The notes: a model not told the origin generated them from the letters alone. A stretch of 64,000 nucleotides of DNA from Ideonella sp. (GCA_015075545.1 JABTUC010000005.1:186001-250000); one strand, 5' to 3'; numbered from the stretch's first letter, positions 50,649-63,362 are shown. Program-made: numbers and translations.

Positions 50649-51035
50649 ATGCCCGGCGCCTGGGGCGAGGCGGCGGCAGTGGCTGGCGGCGCCGCCGTCG
50701 GGGCGCTCGGCCGCTGGGGCGCAGGGGTCTGGCTCAACGCGCGCTGGTCGGGGTTTCCGCTCGGCACCTTGTTCGTCAATCTGCTGGGCGGCTTGCTGAT
50801 GGGCGTTGCGCTCGTGTGGCTGCAGGAGCGCTCCTTCGGCACGTTGCGCCTGTTCGTGATGACCGGCGTGCTGGGCGGCTTCACCACCTTCTCAGCGTTC
50901 TCGGCCGAGTCGCTGACCTTGCTCGAGCGAGGCCAATGGGCGATGGCCGCGGCGCACACGCTGACCCATGTGCTCGGCGCGCTGGCGTGCGCGGCACTGG
51001 GCGTGGTGCTGGCGCGCGCTGGCGGGTTGGGATGA
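50649..51035 (+). CDS. crcB: Fluoride ion channel CrcB/Fluc
   Basis: This 128-aa protein has four TM segments. Signatures: GGAAVGALGRWGAG, FPLGTLFVNLLGG, and the pore motif GGFTTFSAFSAES. Fluc channels form dual-topology dimers that export fluoride. ATG 50649 is used; GTG 50643 overlaps the moaE stop and is possible. I see no fluoride riboswitch, which fits with its position inside a gene string. Confidence 0.9.
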   Translation: MPGAWGEAAAVAGGAAVGALGRWGAGVWLNARWSGFPLGTLFVNLLGGLLMGVALVWLQERSFGTLRLFVMTGVLGGFTTFSAFSAESLTLLERGQWAMAAAHTLTHVLGALACAALGVVLARAGGLG

Positions 51036-51110
51036 AAACCACACCGAGCGCGGATCGCCCGCGGCCCGGCGCATCGGGCCCCGGGCTTCGGGCGGGCGGG
51101 CGCCGCTGAC

Positions 51111-51617
51111 ATGGCGTTGCGCGGCCCGTTCGAAGGCGGCGCCGATTCGGCGGCCTTGCGCTCGGCGCTCGGCCGCTTCGCCACCGGCGTCACGCTGGCC
51201 ACCTGCTGCGACGCCAACGGCGAGCCGGTGGGGCTCACCGTCAACTCGTTCGGCGCGTTGTCGCTGGCGCCGCCCCTGGTGCAGTGGTCGCTGCGCTGCG
51301 AGAGTCCGAGCCTGCCGGCGTTCGAGGTCGCTGGCCACTTTGCGATCAACGTGCTCGCCGAGGGCCACCTCGAGCTGTCGCGGCGCTTCGCGGCGCAGGG
51401 CGTCAGGCGCTTCGACCAGGGCCGCTGGCATGCGGGCCACACCGGCAGTCCGGTGTTGGCCGGCGCGCTGGCGGTGTTCGAGTGCGCCCGCCGGTCGGCG
51501 CAGCGCCACGGCGACCACGTGCTTTTCATCGGCGAGGTGTTGCACCACAGCGCCCACGCCGGAGCGCCGCTGCTTTTTCACACCAGCCGCTATCGACGCC
51601 TGGGCGACCCGTTGTGA
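51111..51617 (+). CDS. Flavin reductase family protein
   Basis: This 168-aa protein has the split-barrel flavin-reductase-like domain: LRSALGRFATGVTLATCCD, VGLTVNSFGALSLAPPLVQWSL and GHFAINVLAEGH. The family reduces FMN/FAD with NAD(P)H, often for a two-component monooxygenase. No monooxygenase is adjacent, so the partner is unknown. The start at 51111 lacks a strong ribosome site. Confidence 0.85.
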   Translation: MALRGPFEGGADSAALRSALGRFATGVTLATCCDANGEPVGLTVNSFGALSLAPPLVQWSLRCESPSLPAFEVAGHFAINVLAEGHLELSRRFAAQGVRRFDQGRWHAGHTGSPVLAGALAVFECARRSAQRHGDHVLFIGEVLHHSAHAGAPLLFHTSRYRRLGDPL

Positions 51618-51681
51618 CCGCCGCGGGGCCTTCGCCCTGAGTCAAAGGCGGGGCCGTGCGGCCTGTCGACGACCCTGGCGC

Positions 51682-51709
51682 CTTGAAATGCTGGCCGGCC
51701 TCCTCACCT
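51682..51709 (+). promoter_or_regulatory. Sigma-32-type heat-shock promoter of clpB
   Basis: CTTGAAA (51682-51688) is an exact -35 match, followed by a 13-bp spacer and CCTCACCT (51702-51709), close to CCCCATNT. It lies 23 bp before the clpB ATG, which has GGAGGATTCC. Confidence 0.7.
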
Positions 51710-51731
51710 GCGATGGCAGTCGGAGGATTCC

Positions 51732-54323
<2,592 letters not shown>

Positions 54324-54344
54324 AGCGGCCGCGGCGAGAACACC

Positions 54345-54370
54345 GAAGCCCTCCGCGAGGAGGGCTTCGT
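54345..54370. terminator. Strong hairpin between convergent clpB and the roadblock-like gene
   Basis: A perfect 11-bp stem CGAAGCCCTCC / GGAGGGCTTCG with loop GCGA. There is no T-run; it probably works for both genes. Confidence 0.55.
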
Positions 54371-54389
54371 CGCGAGGAGCGCCTGCGAA

Positions 54390-55691
54390 CTACGCGGCCG
54401 ACGCGGCGCTGTCGCCGTCCAGGCGCTGCAGCTTCATCTTGACCAGCATCAGGTTCGTGGCATGGCTGTCGACCACCGCGTGCAGCGCCAGCCCGGGGCG
54501 GCCCGCGATCGCGCGCACGATCAGGTGGTGACCGGCCAGTGTGATCGCCAGATCGGGCGGCGCCACCGGCAGGCCCATCGCCTTGGCCGCGACGTTGGCC
54601 GCCTCGTGCAGCGCGGCACCCTGCGCGGCCAGCGACGCCGGCCCCGGCCGTGCGCCGGCATGGGCCAGCGTCCGCTGCGTGGCCAGCTCGAACACGCAGC
54701 AACTGATCATGCCGGTGATCTCGATGCACTGGCGCACGTAGGCCTGCCACGGGTTGTTGGCGTCGGTGCTCGATGCGCTCGGCCGCGTCGGCGGCATCGG
54801 ATGCATCGGCAGCGGCGCGGGCGGCTGGGCCGGCGGGCGCGCCGGCGCTGGCGCCGGAAAGGCGATCGGGTCACGACCCGCTGGCGCCGCGATGCCGAGC
54901 GACTGCCCCGCCTGCATCGCGACGCCGGAGTCGCCGCGCACGCGGTTCCAGGTGTTGCTGATCGAGGTCCACGCGTCCGAAGGCTTCACCGCCTGGGGCG
55001 CGATCGATACCTGCACGCCGCTGCGGCCACCGATGTGCGATGCCAGTTGGTGCAGCGCGCCGGCGGGCGACAGCGGCACGAACAGCAACTGACGGCCCGG
55101 CCACGGGCCGCGCGCGATGCCGTCGCGCAGCGGCTGCAGCGCGGTGTCGAGCGCGTGCTGCGGCAGGTCGCCGACCATCACCACGCCGAGCCGGCTGTAG
55201 GCCAGCAGCACACGGGCGAGCGCCGCGCGCTGCTGGCTGTCGGCGTCGACGCGGGTCGAGTACACGCGCAGCATCTGTCCGTTGGCGCCGGGCAGTTCGG
55301 CGAACTCGAGGGTCGCCAGCGCCATGCCGTGGCCCTGGCGGCGGATCACCAGCTTCTGCACCTTGCGTTGCGTGGCCGCGGCCAGGCCGGCCAGGATGCG
55401 CGGCGACGAGTCGGTGGCGATGTCGTGGATGGCGATGAAGTCGCTGGCCCATTGTTGGAACTGCTGCTCCAGGGCTTCCGAGGGCGCGCAGACGACGAAC
55501 ATCTCGAGCTGCTGGTCGCCGATGCGCCGGCCGATCTCGCGCCGCTCGGGCGCCAGGTATTCGTCGCGGTTGGTGAGGATCTGCGTGGCCACGTGCGTCA
55601 ACTCGCGCGTGGCCTGCCATTCCTCCTCGGGCACGCGCGAGTTGTGGACCGATACGTCCCACTGAGACATCTCATGAATCGGCTTGGGCAT
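54390..55691 (-). CDS. Uncharacterised protein with roadblock-like C-terminus (paralogue A)
   Basis: I do not recognise a named family. This 433-aa protein has an alpha/beta N-terminal half (VVMVGDLPQHALDTALQPL at 170-188), a Pro/Ala-rich linker at about 265-315, and a C-terminal domain (about 318-425) with the pattern ITGMISCCVFELATQRTLAHAG ending in LMLVKMKLQRL, which looks roadblock/LC7-like. It is a distant paralogue of the gene at 59587-60732, which shares [16 protein letters not shown] at the matching place. The nadB start lies about 200 bp away, divergent. The start could also be ATG 55670. Confidence 0.75.
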   Translation of the reverse strand: MPKPIHEMSQWDVSVHNSRVPEEEWQATRELTHVATQILTNRDEYLAPERREIGRRIGDQQLEMFVVCAPSEALEQQFQQWASDFIAIHDIATDSSPRILAGLAAATQRKVQKLVIRRQGHGMALATLEFAELPGANGQMLRVYSTRVDADSQQRAALARVLLAYSRLGVVMVGDLPQHALDTALQPLRDGIARGPWPGRQLLFVPLSPAGALHQLASHIGGRSGVQVSIAPQAVKPSDAWTSISNTWNRVRGDSGVAMQAGQSLGIAAPAGRDPIAFPAPAPARPPAQPPAPLPMHPMPPTRPSASSTDANNPWQAYVRQCIEITGMISCCVFELATQRTLAHAGARPGPASLAAQGAALHEAANVAAKAMGLPVAPPDLAITLAGHHLIVRAIAGRPGLALHAVVDSHATNLMLVKMKLQRLDGDSAASAA

Positions 55692-55791
55692 GACGGCTCT
55701 CTGGATGGCCGAAGCACAACGCGCGGCTTGCGCAGCAGTGTAGGAGTCGCCTGCGTGGCGCCGCGGGATTTCGTCACAATGGGCGAAGTGC

Positions 55792-55816
55792 CGAGGGGGG
55801 CCCGCAGCCCCCCTCG
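55792..55816 (+). promoter_or_regulatory. Stable hairpin in the probable nadB leader
   Basis: A 10-bp perfect stem CGAGGGGGGC / GCCCCCCTCG with loop CCGCA. It lies 77 bp before the nadB start and just after a CACAAT -10-like box (55775-55780). No T-run follows, so it is more likely a leader structure or boundary element than a terminator. Confidence 0.5.
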
Positions 55817-55893
55817 TTGAGGGCGTGATAACGGTGGCGCCAGTGCGGCTCGAACCGGCCACAGCGAGAGTGCAGAACCTGAACGGAGACAAC

Positions 55894-57534
55894 GTGTCGC
55901 AAACGAAACCCGCGGTGGTGGTGGTCGGCGCCGGCCTGGCCGGGCTGACGGTGGCCCTCGAACTGGCCGACCGCGGCCCGGTGGTGGTGCTGGCCAAGCG
56001 CGAGATGTCCGAGGCCGCCACCGCGTGGGCCCAGGGCGGCATCGTCGGCGTGCTGGGCAGCGACGACAGCGTGGAGTCGCACGTGCGCGATACCCAGGAC
56101 GCGGGCGCCGGCCTGGTCGACGAGCACACGGCGCGTTTCATCGCCGAGCACAGCGCGGAAGCGGTGCAGTGGCTGGTGGCGCAAGGCGTGCCGTTTTCGG
56201 CCGACCCCAGCGGGCCGCTCGGGCTGCACCTCACCCGTGAAGGCGGTCACGCCGTGCGGCGCATTGCGCATGCCGCCGATGCCACCGGGCGCGCGATCCA
56301 CGAGGTGCTGCTGGCGAAGGCGCGCGCGCATCCGAACATCGTGCTGCGCGAGCGCTGGATGGCGATCGACCTGATCACCTCGCGCCATCTCGGGCGCACC
56401 GAGCCGGCGCGCTGCTACGGGGTGTACGCGTTGCACATCGATGCCAACCGGGTCGAGGCGTTGCCGGCGGCGGCCGTGGTGCTGGCCACCGGCGGCGCCG
56501 GCAAGGTCTACCGCTATACCACCAACCCCGACACCTCCACCGGCGACGGCATCGCGATGGCCTGGCGCGCGGGCTGCCGCGTCGGCAACATGGAGTTCAT
56601 CCAGTTCCACCCGACCTGCCTGTACCACCCGCAGGAGCGCAGCTTCCTGATTACCGAGGCGATGCGAGGCGAGGGTGCGCAGCTCAAGTTGCCCGACGGC
56701 ACTCGCTTCATGCCCGCCCACGATGCGCGGGCCGAGCTGGCGCCGCGCGACATCGTCGCCCGCGCGATCGACTTCGAAATGAAGAAGCACGGCCTCGACC
56801 ACGTGTGGCTCGATGCCACACACCTCGGCGAGCCGTTCCTGAAGGAGCACTTTCCGACCATCCACGCGCGCTGCCTGGCGCTGGGCATCGACATCGCACG
56901 ACAGGCGATTCCGGTGGTGCCCGCGGCGCACTACACCTGTGGCGGCGTGGTCAGCGACCTGCACGGCCGCGCCGACGTGGCTGCGCTGTACGCGGTGGGC
57001 GAAGCCACATACACCGGCCTGCACGGTGCCAACCGCCTGGCCAGCAATTCGCTGCTCGAATGCGTCGTGCTCGGCCGCACCTGTGCCGAGCACATTCTCG
57101 AGAGCGACACGCCGGCGGTGGTGGCCGTACCGGCATGGGACGAAAGCCAGGTCGAAGACGCCGACGAGCAGGTGGTCATCGCGCACAACTGGGACGAACT
57201 GCGCCTGCTGATGTGGAACTACGTCGGCATCGTGCGCACCACCAAGCGCCTGGAGCGCGCGTTGCACCGGATCGATCTGCTGAAGCACGAGATCGACGAC
57301 TACTACGCCAACTTCCGCGTGACACGCGACCTGCTCGAACTGCGCAACCTCGTCGAGTGCGCCGAGTTGATCGTGCGTTCGGCACTGGTGCGCCGCGAGA
57401 GCCGCGGCCTGCACTACAGCCGCGACTTTCCGACCACGCTGCCGGTGAGCCTGCCCACGGTGCTGACACGGCCGGCGCGCAGCCGCACCGAATCTCTACG
57501 TGGCCGCGACCGTCAGATCACTCGCATCGAGTAG
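55894..57534 (+). CDS. nadB: L-aspartate oxidase
   Basis: This 546-aa FAD enzyme oxidises aspartate to iminoaspartate, the first step of NAD synthesis, which NadA then uses. It has the dinucleotide-binding [16 protein letters not shown], the family motif [22 protein letters not shown], and [17 protein letters not shown] 55894 is chosen because GGAGA lies five bases upstream and homology starts there. Its 3' end overlaps the nadC 3' end by 22 bp, tail to tail. Confidence 0.95.
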   Translation: MSQTKPAVVVVGAGLAGLTVALELADRGPVVVLAKREMSEAATAWAQGGIVGVLGSDDSVESHVRDTQDAGAGLVDEHTARFIAEHSAEAVQWLVAQGVPFSADPSGPLGLHLTREGGHAVRRIAHAADATGRAIHEVLLAKARAHPNIVLRERWMAIDLITSRHLGRTEPARCYGVYALHIDANRVEALPAAAVVLATGGAGKVYRYTTNPDTSTGDGIAMAWRAGCRVGNMEFIQFHPTCLYHPQERSFLITEAMRGEGAQLKLPDGTRFMPAHDARAELAPRDIVARAIDFEMKKHGLDHVWLDATHLGEPFLKEHFPTIHARCLALGIDIARQAIPVVPAAHYTCGGVVSDLHGRADVAALYAVGEATYTGLHGANRLASNSLLECVVLGRTCAEHILESDTPAVVAVPAWDESQVEDADEQVVIAHNWDELRLLMWNYVGIVRTTKRLERALHRIDLLKHEIDDYYANFRVTRDLLELRNLVECAELIVRSALVRRESRGLHYSRDFPTTLPVSLPTVLTRPARSRTESLRGRDRQITRIE

Positions 57535-58403
57535 TCGATCGCGCGCACATCCTTGGTGAGTTTGCCCACCGAGATGCGGTCGACACCGGTGGCGGCCACG
57601 GCGCGCAGCTGGTCGAGTCCGAGCCCGCCCGAAGCCTCGAGCAACGCGCGGCCCTGAGCAAGGGCTACCGCCTCGCGCATGCGAGCGAGGTCGAAGTTGT
57701 CGAGCAGCACGCTGCGTGCGCCGTGGGCCAGCGCCTCGCGCAATTGATCGAGCGTTTCGACCTCGATCTGGATCTCGACGCCGGCGTTCAACGCCTGGGC
57801 ACGGCGCAGCGCCTGGGCCACGCCACCGGCGGCGGCGATGTGGTTCTCCTTGATCAGGATGCCATCCCACAGCGCGAGCCGCTGGTTGGCCCCGCCACCG
57901 ACGCGCACCGCGTACTTCTGCGCCTGGCGCAGGCCGGGCAGCGTCTTGCGCGTGTCGAGCACCGCGCAGCCGCGCGGGTTCGGCGAGGCGCCGGCGATGG
58001 CGCGCACGTGCGCCCGGGTTGCGGTGGCGACGCCCGACAGCAACTGCAGGAAGTTCATCGCCGTGCGCTCGGTGGTCAGCAGCGCGCGGGCATTGCCTTC
58101 GAGGCTGCAAACCACGCTGTCCGCCGCCAAATCGGCGCCTTCGTCGTAGCGCCATTGCACGCGCGTGGTGGGTTCGACCGCCTGCGCCACGCCGTCGAAC
58201 CAGTCGCGGCCGCACAGCACGGCGGCCTCGCGCACCCGCAGTTGCGCCTCGACGCGTCGGCCGGCCGGCAGCAGTTGGGCTGTCCAGTCGCCGCGACCTA
58301 CGTCTTCGAGCAGTGCGTCGCGGATGTTGCGCGCCCGCGCCTGCTCGAGCGTTTCGTTGAAGTCGAAACGCAGCTCCGTGTCGCTGACCGACGGCGCGTT
58401 CAC
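57513..58403 (-). CDS. nadC: Nicotinate-nucleotide pyrophosphorylase (quinolinate PRTase)
   Basis: This 296-aa enzyme makes nicotinate mononucleotide from quinolinate and PRPP. Signatures: [40 protein letters not shown] and VLLDNFDL. The GTG at 58403 overlaps the nadA stop (GTGA), so nadA and nadC are translationally coupled. The 3' end overlaps nadB. Confidence 0.95.
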   Translation of the reverse strand: MNAPSVSDTELRFDFNETLEQARARNIRDALLEDVGRGDWTAQLLPAGRRVEAQLRVREAAVLCGRDWFDGVAQAVEPTTRVQWRYDEGADLAADSVVCSLEGNARALLTTERTAMNFLQLLSGVATATRAHVRAIAGASPNPRGCAVLDTRKTLPGLRQAQKYAVRVGGGANQRLALWDGILIKENHIAAAGGVAQALRRAQALNAGVEIQIEVETLDQLREALAHGARSVLLDNFDLARMREAVALAQGRALLEASGGLGLDQLRAVAATGVDRISVGKLTKDVRAIDYSMRVI

Positions 58404-59512
58404 GCCACGCCGATGTGCGGCACGAAGCCACCGCCCGGCTGGCCGATCGCTGCGGGGTTGCGGGCTACGAAGTCGAGCATGCGTTCGATGCAACCGAGCG
58501 CCTGGGTGCGCGTAGGCTCGGGCACCACGACTTCGCCCACCCCGCGCTGCAGGCTTGCAAGCACGCCTTCGAGGCCGTTCATCGCCATCCACGGGCAGTG
58601 TGCGCAGCTCTTGCAGGTTGCGCTGTCGCCGGCGGTGGGCGCCTCGATCAGCGTCTTGCCCGGCGCGAGCTGCCGCATGCGATGGAACATGCCCTTGTCG
58701 GTGGCGACGATGAACTCGTCAGCACCGCCGGCGACCACCGCTTTCAGCAGTTGCGAGGTCGAACCAACGACGTCGGCCTGCGCCACCACGCTCTGCGGTG
58801 ATTCGGGGTGCACCAGCACCAACGCCTGCGGGTGCTCCTTGCGCAGCAGCTCGAGTTCGAAGCCCTTGAACTCCTCGTGCACGATGCAGGCGCCGTCCCA
58901 CAGCAGCATGTCGGCGCCAGTGGTCTCCTGGACGTAGCGGCCCAGATGCTTGTCGGGTGCCCACAGGATCTTGTGGCCCTGTTCGTGCAGATGCCTGACG
59001 ATTGCCTGCGCACACGAGCTGGTGACCATCCAGTCGGCGCGCGCCTTCACCGCGGCGCTGGTGTTGGCATATACCACCACCTGGCGCTCGGGATGAGAGT
59101 CGCAGAAGCGGGCGAAGTCCTCCGGCGGGCAACCGAGGTCGAGCGAACAGGTGGCATCGAGGTCGGGCATCAGCACGCGCTTGCCGGGCGACAGGATCTT
59201 GGCGGTTTCGCCCATGAAGCGCACGCCGCAGACGATCAGCGTTTGCGCCGCATGGTCGCGGCCGAAGCGCGCCATCTCCAGCGAGTCGGACACGCAACCG
59301 CCGGTGGCCTGCGCCAGATCCTGCAGGTCGCCGTCGACGTAGTAGTGCACGACCATCACCGCATTGCGCGCCTTCAGCTCGCGCGCGATGGTCTGCTTCA
59401 GCTCGTCGCGCCGTGCAGGCGTCAACGGCACCGGCACCTTGGCCCAGGCGTGCGCGACGCAGCTCGCGCCGCTGGCGTCGGCGCGCGTGTAATCGTAGCG
59501 AACTTGGGTCAT
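58400..59512 (-). CDS. nadA: Quinolinate synthase
   Basis: This 370-aa [4Fe-4S] enzyme condenses iminoaspartate with dihydroxyacetone phosphate. The candidate cluster cysteines are in [23 protein letters not shown] and [13 protein letters not shown]. The start MTQVRYDYT at 59512 is followed by family homology. It leads the nadA-nadC minus-strand pair. Confidence 0.95.
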   Translation of the reverse strand: MTQVRYDYTRADASGASCVAHAWAKVPVPLTPARRDELKQTIARELKARNAVMVVHYYVDGDLQDLAQATGGCVSDSLEMARFGRDHAAQTLIVCGVRFMGETAKILSPGKRVLMPDLDATCSLDLGCPPEDFARFCDSHPERQVVVYANTSAAVKARADWMVTSSCAQAIVRHLHEQGHKILWAPDKHLGRYVQETTGADMLLWDGACIVHEEFKGFELELLRKEHPQALVLVHPESPQSVVAQADVVGSTSQLLKAVVAGGADEFIVATDKGMFHRMRQLAPGKTLIEAPTAGDSATCKSCAHCPWMAMNGLEGVLASLQRGVGEVVVPEPTRTQALGCIERMLDFVARNPAAIGQPGGGFVPHIGVA

Positions 59513-59586
59513 TCGGGGCGGCCGCCACGATGGGTGGCCCGGTTTCAACCTGGGCTCGTCATGGTAGCCCAGGGATCCCGCACGAC

Positions 59587-60732
59587 TCAGAGCAAGTGCT
59601 TTTCGGCCTGCAGGGTCTTGAAGCGCACCAGCGGCACGTTGGCCAGCCGCCGGTCGAGCATCAGCACGAGGCCGAAGCGCGTCGGCGGCGGCAGGCCCGC
59701 GCGCAGCAGCTCGATGCGTGCGCCTTGCGTCACCATCAATTCCTCGCTCTCGGCACCGTACTCGCCGCCGCCCTGGCTGAACACGCGGCGCGCCGCGGTC
59801 AGCCGGCGTGCGCGCGCAGCGAGGTCGAAGGTGAGGCTGTCGCGGCTGTCGTGCGCGAGCAATTCGCCGCTGGCCAGGTCGACGACGCCACAGGCGATCA
59901 CGCCTTCGGTGCGCACGAGCCCGAACAGGGCCTTGGTGACCGCAGAGTCGTCGAGCAGCTTGGCCTGCGCGGCGGCTGCGAAGGTCGGTGCGTTGGCGCA
60001 GGCTTCCCACGCCGACAGCACGGTGTTCCAGACGGTCGAGGCGCCATTGAGCGTTTCGGTCAGCGTGGTTGCCCGAACGCGTGCCGGCCAGGCCTGGCTG
60101 AGGATGCGGTGGCGCATTGCGCCGGCGTTCGGAGGCAGCAGAAACACCACCCACGGGCAATGCCAGTCGGGCTGCTGGGTGGCGATCAACAGCGATTGCA
60201 GCAGCGCGTCGAGCGCATGCGGCTGCAACGCGCCGACGATCACGGCGGTCATGTGCGAGCGCTCGGCCAGCGCGTTGACGATTTCGTCGTGATCGAGCCC
60301 GGAGACCCGGATGTCGGCGTGATAGATCTTCAACGGGCCGGACGCGCGGCGAGGCACCGCGGTGCGCTCGATCACCGCCAGCGTGCGCAGCGCCGCGCGT
60401 TCGCGCAGGTGCAGCTTCTCCACCGGCTGCCCGGTGGCATCCGACAGCGCCTTCACCACCGCCGGCGCCCAGATGCGCGACGGATCGAGCAGCGTGATCA
60501 TCGACGGCGCGCTGCCGAGGTCGGCGCGGCTCTTGGTGAAGTGCTCGCGAATCGATTGCGCCGGCGAGCCGGAGACGAAGACGTCGACCACGTGCGGGTC
60601 GTGCTCGCGCGGCAGTGCGGCCGGCGGTGCCGCTTCCTCGAGCACGGCGGTGGCAGCGAACGCCACTTCGGTCGGTGCATAGCCAGCGCCGATGGGGCGT
60701 GGCCCGAGGTCACCGAACAGGGTCTTGAGCAT
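59587..60732 (-). CDS. Uncharacterised protein with roadblock-like C-terminus (paralogue B)
   Basis: This 381-aa protein has no named family. Its N-terminal half has VDVFVSGSP (49-57), an alpha/beta segment [19 protein letters not shown] (163-181) and [12 protein letters not shown]. The C-terminal part (about 262-381) reads [20 protein letters not shown] and ends near [10 protein letters not shown], the same order of elements as paralogue A. It lies 74 bp upstream of nadA on the same strand, so co-transcription is possible. ATG 60732 is chosen; a GTG three codons earlier is possible. Confidence 0.75.
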   Translation of the reverse strand: MLKTLFGDLGPRPIGAGYAPTEVAFAATAVLEEAAPPAALPREHDPHVVDVFVSGSPAQSIREHFTKSRADLGSAPSMITLLDPSRIWAPAVVKALSDATGQPVEKLHLRERAALRTLAVIERTAVPRRASGPLKIYHADIRVSGLDHDEIVNALAERSHMTAVIVGALQPHALDALLQSLLIATQQPDWHCPWVVFLLPPNAGAMRHRILSQAWPARVRATTLTETLNGASTVWNTVLSAWEACANAPTFAAAAQAKLLDDSAVTKALFGLVRTEGVIACGVVDLASGELLAHDSRDSLTFDLAARARRLTAARRVFSQGGGEYGAESEELMVTQGARIELLRAGLPPPTRFGLVLMLDRRLANVPLVRFKTLQAEKHLL

Positions 60733-61014
60733 GCCGTTCACTCCCGCGCGACGAGCGAATCTAGGCCGCGCCGCTCTTGTGCGCCTGTGGTGGTGTACGC
60801 GAATGTCACCGCTCTGGGCTATGGCAGATGTCTCGCTCGACCCGCTGGCCACCGGCTTGCCGGGGTCAGATGCGGGGGTGGCGACGGGCGTCGCTGCGGG
60901 TTCGGGAAGTGGCAGGCGGCAGGCAGTCACGAACGCACACATTTCTTGCGGGTGCCGGGCGTCGCCCCTCGGCTGTCGATAATCGGTGCCAACCGGAAGA
61001 GTAAGGACTCCTCG

Positions 61015-62724
61015 ATGACGCAGCGAATCGCCGGCCATGCCTTGGTCGAAACCCTGATCGCCCAGGGAGTGGACACCGTATTCGGCGTGCCCGGGGAGAG
61101 CTATCTCGCGGTGCTCGACGGCTTTCACCAGCACGCGCAGCGCATCCGCTTCGTCGCCTGCAGGCAGGAGGGCGGGGCCGCGTTCATGGCCGACGCGCAG
61201 GGCAAGCTCAGCGGCCGGCCAGGGATTTGCTTCGTCACGCGCGGGCCAGGTGCCAGCAATGCAGCGGTCGGCGTGCACACGGCGTGGCAGGACTCGACGC
61301 CGATGATCCTGTTCGTCGGCCAGGTGGCCAGCGATCAGCGCGACCGCGAGGCTTTCCAGGAGGTCGACTACCGGCAGATGTTCGGTCCCGGCACGCTCGG
61401 CATGGCCAAGTGGGCCGCGCAGATCGACAGCGCCGATCGCCTGCCGGAGTACGTGGCGCGCGCCTTTCACACCGCGCTGCAGGGCCGGCCCGGGCCGGTG
61501 GTGCTGGCGCTGCCCGAAGACATGCTGACAACCCACACCGCCGCGCCGGTGTTGCCGCGGGTGCACGCGGCATCGGCGTGGCCGGCGCCGGAGGCGCTGC
61601 GCGACGTGCGCAGCCTTCTGCTGACGGCGAAGCGGCCGCTGGTGATCGCCGGCGGCAGCGGCTGGAATGCCGAAGCGTGCCTGGCGCTGCAGCGCTTTGC
61701 GGAAGACTGGGCGCTGCCGGTGGGTTGCGCCTTCAGATTTCAGGACACGTTCGACAACCGGCATCCGCAGTACGCCGGCGACGTGGGGATCGGCATCAAC
61801 CCCAAACTCGCTGCGCGGGTGCGCGAGGCCGATCTGATCCTCGCGCTCGGCATCCGGCTCGGCGAGATGACCACCGGCGGCTACTCGCTGCTGCAGGTAC
61901 CGCGGCCGCAGCAGAAGTTGATCCACGTGCACGCCGGGGCGGAGGAACTCGGCCGCGTCTACCAGGCCGACGCGCTGCTGCAGGCATCGATGGCGCACGC
62001 GGCCAAGGCGCTCGAGACGCTGGACGCGCCGGAGGAGTTGTCGTGGCGCGAGTGGACTGCCGCCGCGCAGCGCGACTACCGCGCCAACCTCGAACCGACC
62101 CCGGTGTCGCCGCTCGACCTCGCGCAGGTGATGAAGACCGTGCAGCGCCTGGCGCCGCCCGATACCGTGTACACCAACGGCGCGGGCAACTTCTCGGGCT
62201 GGCTGCACCGCTACGTGCAGTACCCCGGGTTGCAGCACCACGGGCGCACGCAACTGGCGCCGACCTCGGGCGCGATGGGCTACGGCGTGCCGGCGGCGAT
62301 CGCCGCGTCGCTGCTGCAGCCGCAGCGCACGGTGATCGGCGTCGCCGGAGACGGCGACTTCCTGATGACCGGGCAGGAGTTGGCCACGGCCACCGGGTAC
62401 GGCGCAGGGCGCGGGCCAGGCAAGCTGATCGTGATCGTGGTCGACAATGGCAGCTACGGCACGATCCGCATGCACCAGGAGCGCGAGTACCCCGCGCGCA
62501 TCAGCGGCACCGAGTTGTTCAACCCGAATTTCGCGCAGCTCGCGCAGGCCTACGGCTGGCAGGCGGCGCGCGTCGAGCGCAACGAGCAGTTCGAGCCCGC
62601 GTTCGCGCAGGCGCTGCAGGCGCAGCGGCCGACGCTGCTGCACCTGAAGCTCGACACCGACGTCATCACGACGCGCACGACGCTGTCTGCGATCCGCCAG
62701 CAGGCGCGACAGCGCCAGGGCTGA
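61015..62724 (+). CDS. Thiamine-diphosphate-dependent enzyme, acetolactate-synthase-like
   Basis: This 569-aa protein has the N-terminal ThDP-binding VFGVPGESYLAVLDG with the catalytic Glu, REGGAAFMAD-like RQEGGAAFMAD, a central domain, and the C-terminal GDGDFLMTGQELATATGYG...DNGSYGT Mg/ThDP motif. It is IlvB-like, but no small subunit follows, and an RraA-like gene comes next, so it may be a non-anabolic decarboxylase or ligase. It starts at ATG 61015 with AAGGA upstream; GATAAT at 60979-60984 may be its -10. Confidence 0.82.
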   Translation: MTQRIAGHALVETLIAQGVDTVFGVPGESYLAVLDGFHQHAQRIRFVACRQEGGAAFMADAQGKLSGRPGICFVTRGPGASNAAVGVHTAWQDSTPMILFVGQVASDQRDREAFQEVDYRQMFGPGTLGMAKWAAQIDSADRLPEYVARAFHTALQGRPGPVVLALPEDMLTTHTAAPVLPRVHAASAWPAPEALRDVRSLLLTAKRPLVIAGGSGWNAEACLALQRFAEDWALPVGCAFRFQDTFDNRHPQYAGDVGIGINPKLAARVREADLILALGIRLGEMTTGGYSLLQVPRPQQKLIHVHAGAEELGRVYQADALLQASMAHAAKALETLDAPEELSWREWTAAAQRDYRANLEPTPVSPLDLAQVMKTVQRLAPPDTVYTNGAGNFSGWLHRYVQYPGLQHHGRTQLAPTSGAMGYGVPAAIAASLLQPQRTVIGVAGDGDFLMTGQELATATGYGAGRGPGKLIVIVVDNGSYGTIRMHQEREYPARISGTELFNPNFAQLAQAYGWQAARVERNEQFEPAFAQALQAQRPTLLHLKLDTDVITTRTTLSAIRQQARQRQG

Positions 62725-62826
62725 GGCGCGCGCCGTCGATCGGGTTCGTGCCTGCTCGCAGCAGGCGAGCGGGGCGCGGGCGACGCGGCCTATGATCGCC
62801 CGATCAACTTTGACGGCCCCTTGCAC

Positions 62827-63321
62827 ATGAACCCGCTCTCGACCTGCGACCTGTGCGACGAACACCGCCACGATGCGGGCGAACGCCTTCGCGTGCTACC
62901 GCCGATCTTCCGCGACTTCGGTGCTCGGGTGCGCTTCCACGGCAGCGTCGCCACGCTGCAGTGCTACGAAGACAACACGTCGGTGCGCGAGGCGGTGCAG
63001 TCGCCGGGGCAGGGGCGCGTGCTGGTGGTCGACGGCGGTGGCTCGCTACGGCGCGCGCTGCTCGGCGGCAATCTGGCCGCCGCGGCCGAGAAGAACGGCT
63101 GGGCCGGCGTGGTGATCCACGGTGCGGTGCGCGATGCCGAGGAGTTGTCGCGCTGCCAGATCGGCATCCGCGCGCTCGCGGCGATGCCGCTGGCGACCGA
63201 GAAGCGTCATGCGGGCCTGGTCGACGTGCCGGTCCAGATCCAGGGCGTGTGGGTGCGCCCCGGCGATTCGCTGGTCGCCGACGAAGACGGCATCGTCGTG
63301 ATGGCTGCCGCAGCGCGTTGA
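62827..63321 (+). CDS. RraA family protein
   Basis: This 164-aa protein has the RraA/HMG-aldolase fold: STCDLCDEHRHD, VDGGGSLRRALLGGNLAA, GVVIHGAVRDAEEL and ADEDGIVVM. Members inhibit RNase E or act as 4-hydroxy-4-methyl-2-oxoglutarate/oxaloacetate aldolases; the GGN..A, G.VRD and DEDG pattern occurs in both. The ATG at 62827 is preferred over TTG 62821. TATGAT at 62791-62796 may be its -10. It follows the ThDP enzyme by 102 bp. Confidence 0.85.
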   Translation: MNPLSTCDLCDEHRHDAGERLRVLPPIFRDFGARVRFHGSVATLQCYEDNTSVREAVQSPGQGRVLVVDGGGSLRRALLGGNLAAAAEKNGWAGVVIHGAVRDAEELSRCQIGIRALAAMPLATEKRHAGLVDVPVQIQGVWVRPGDSLVADEDGIVVMAAAAR

Positions 63322-63362
63322 AGCGTGGCCGTCGAATGCACCCCGGTAGAATCGGATGCCAT

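Noticed and set aside
60733-62871. Long upstream extension of the minus-strand gene starting at 60732, opposite the ThDP enzyme
   Set aside because: Similarity to its paralogue begins after 60732, and the extension is antisense to clear ThDP motifs.
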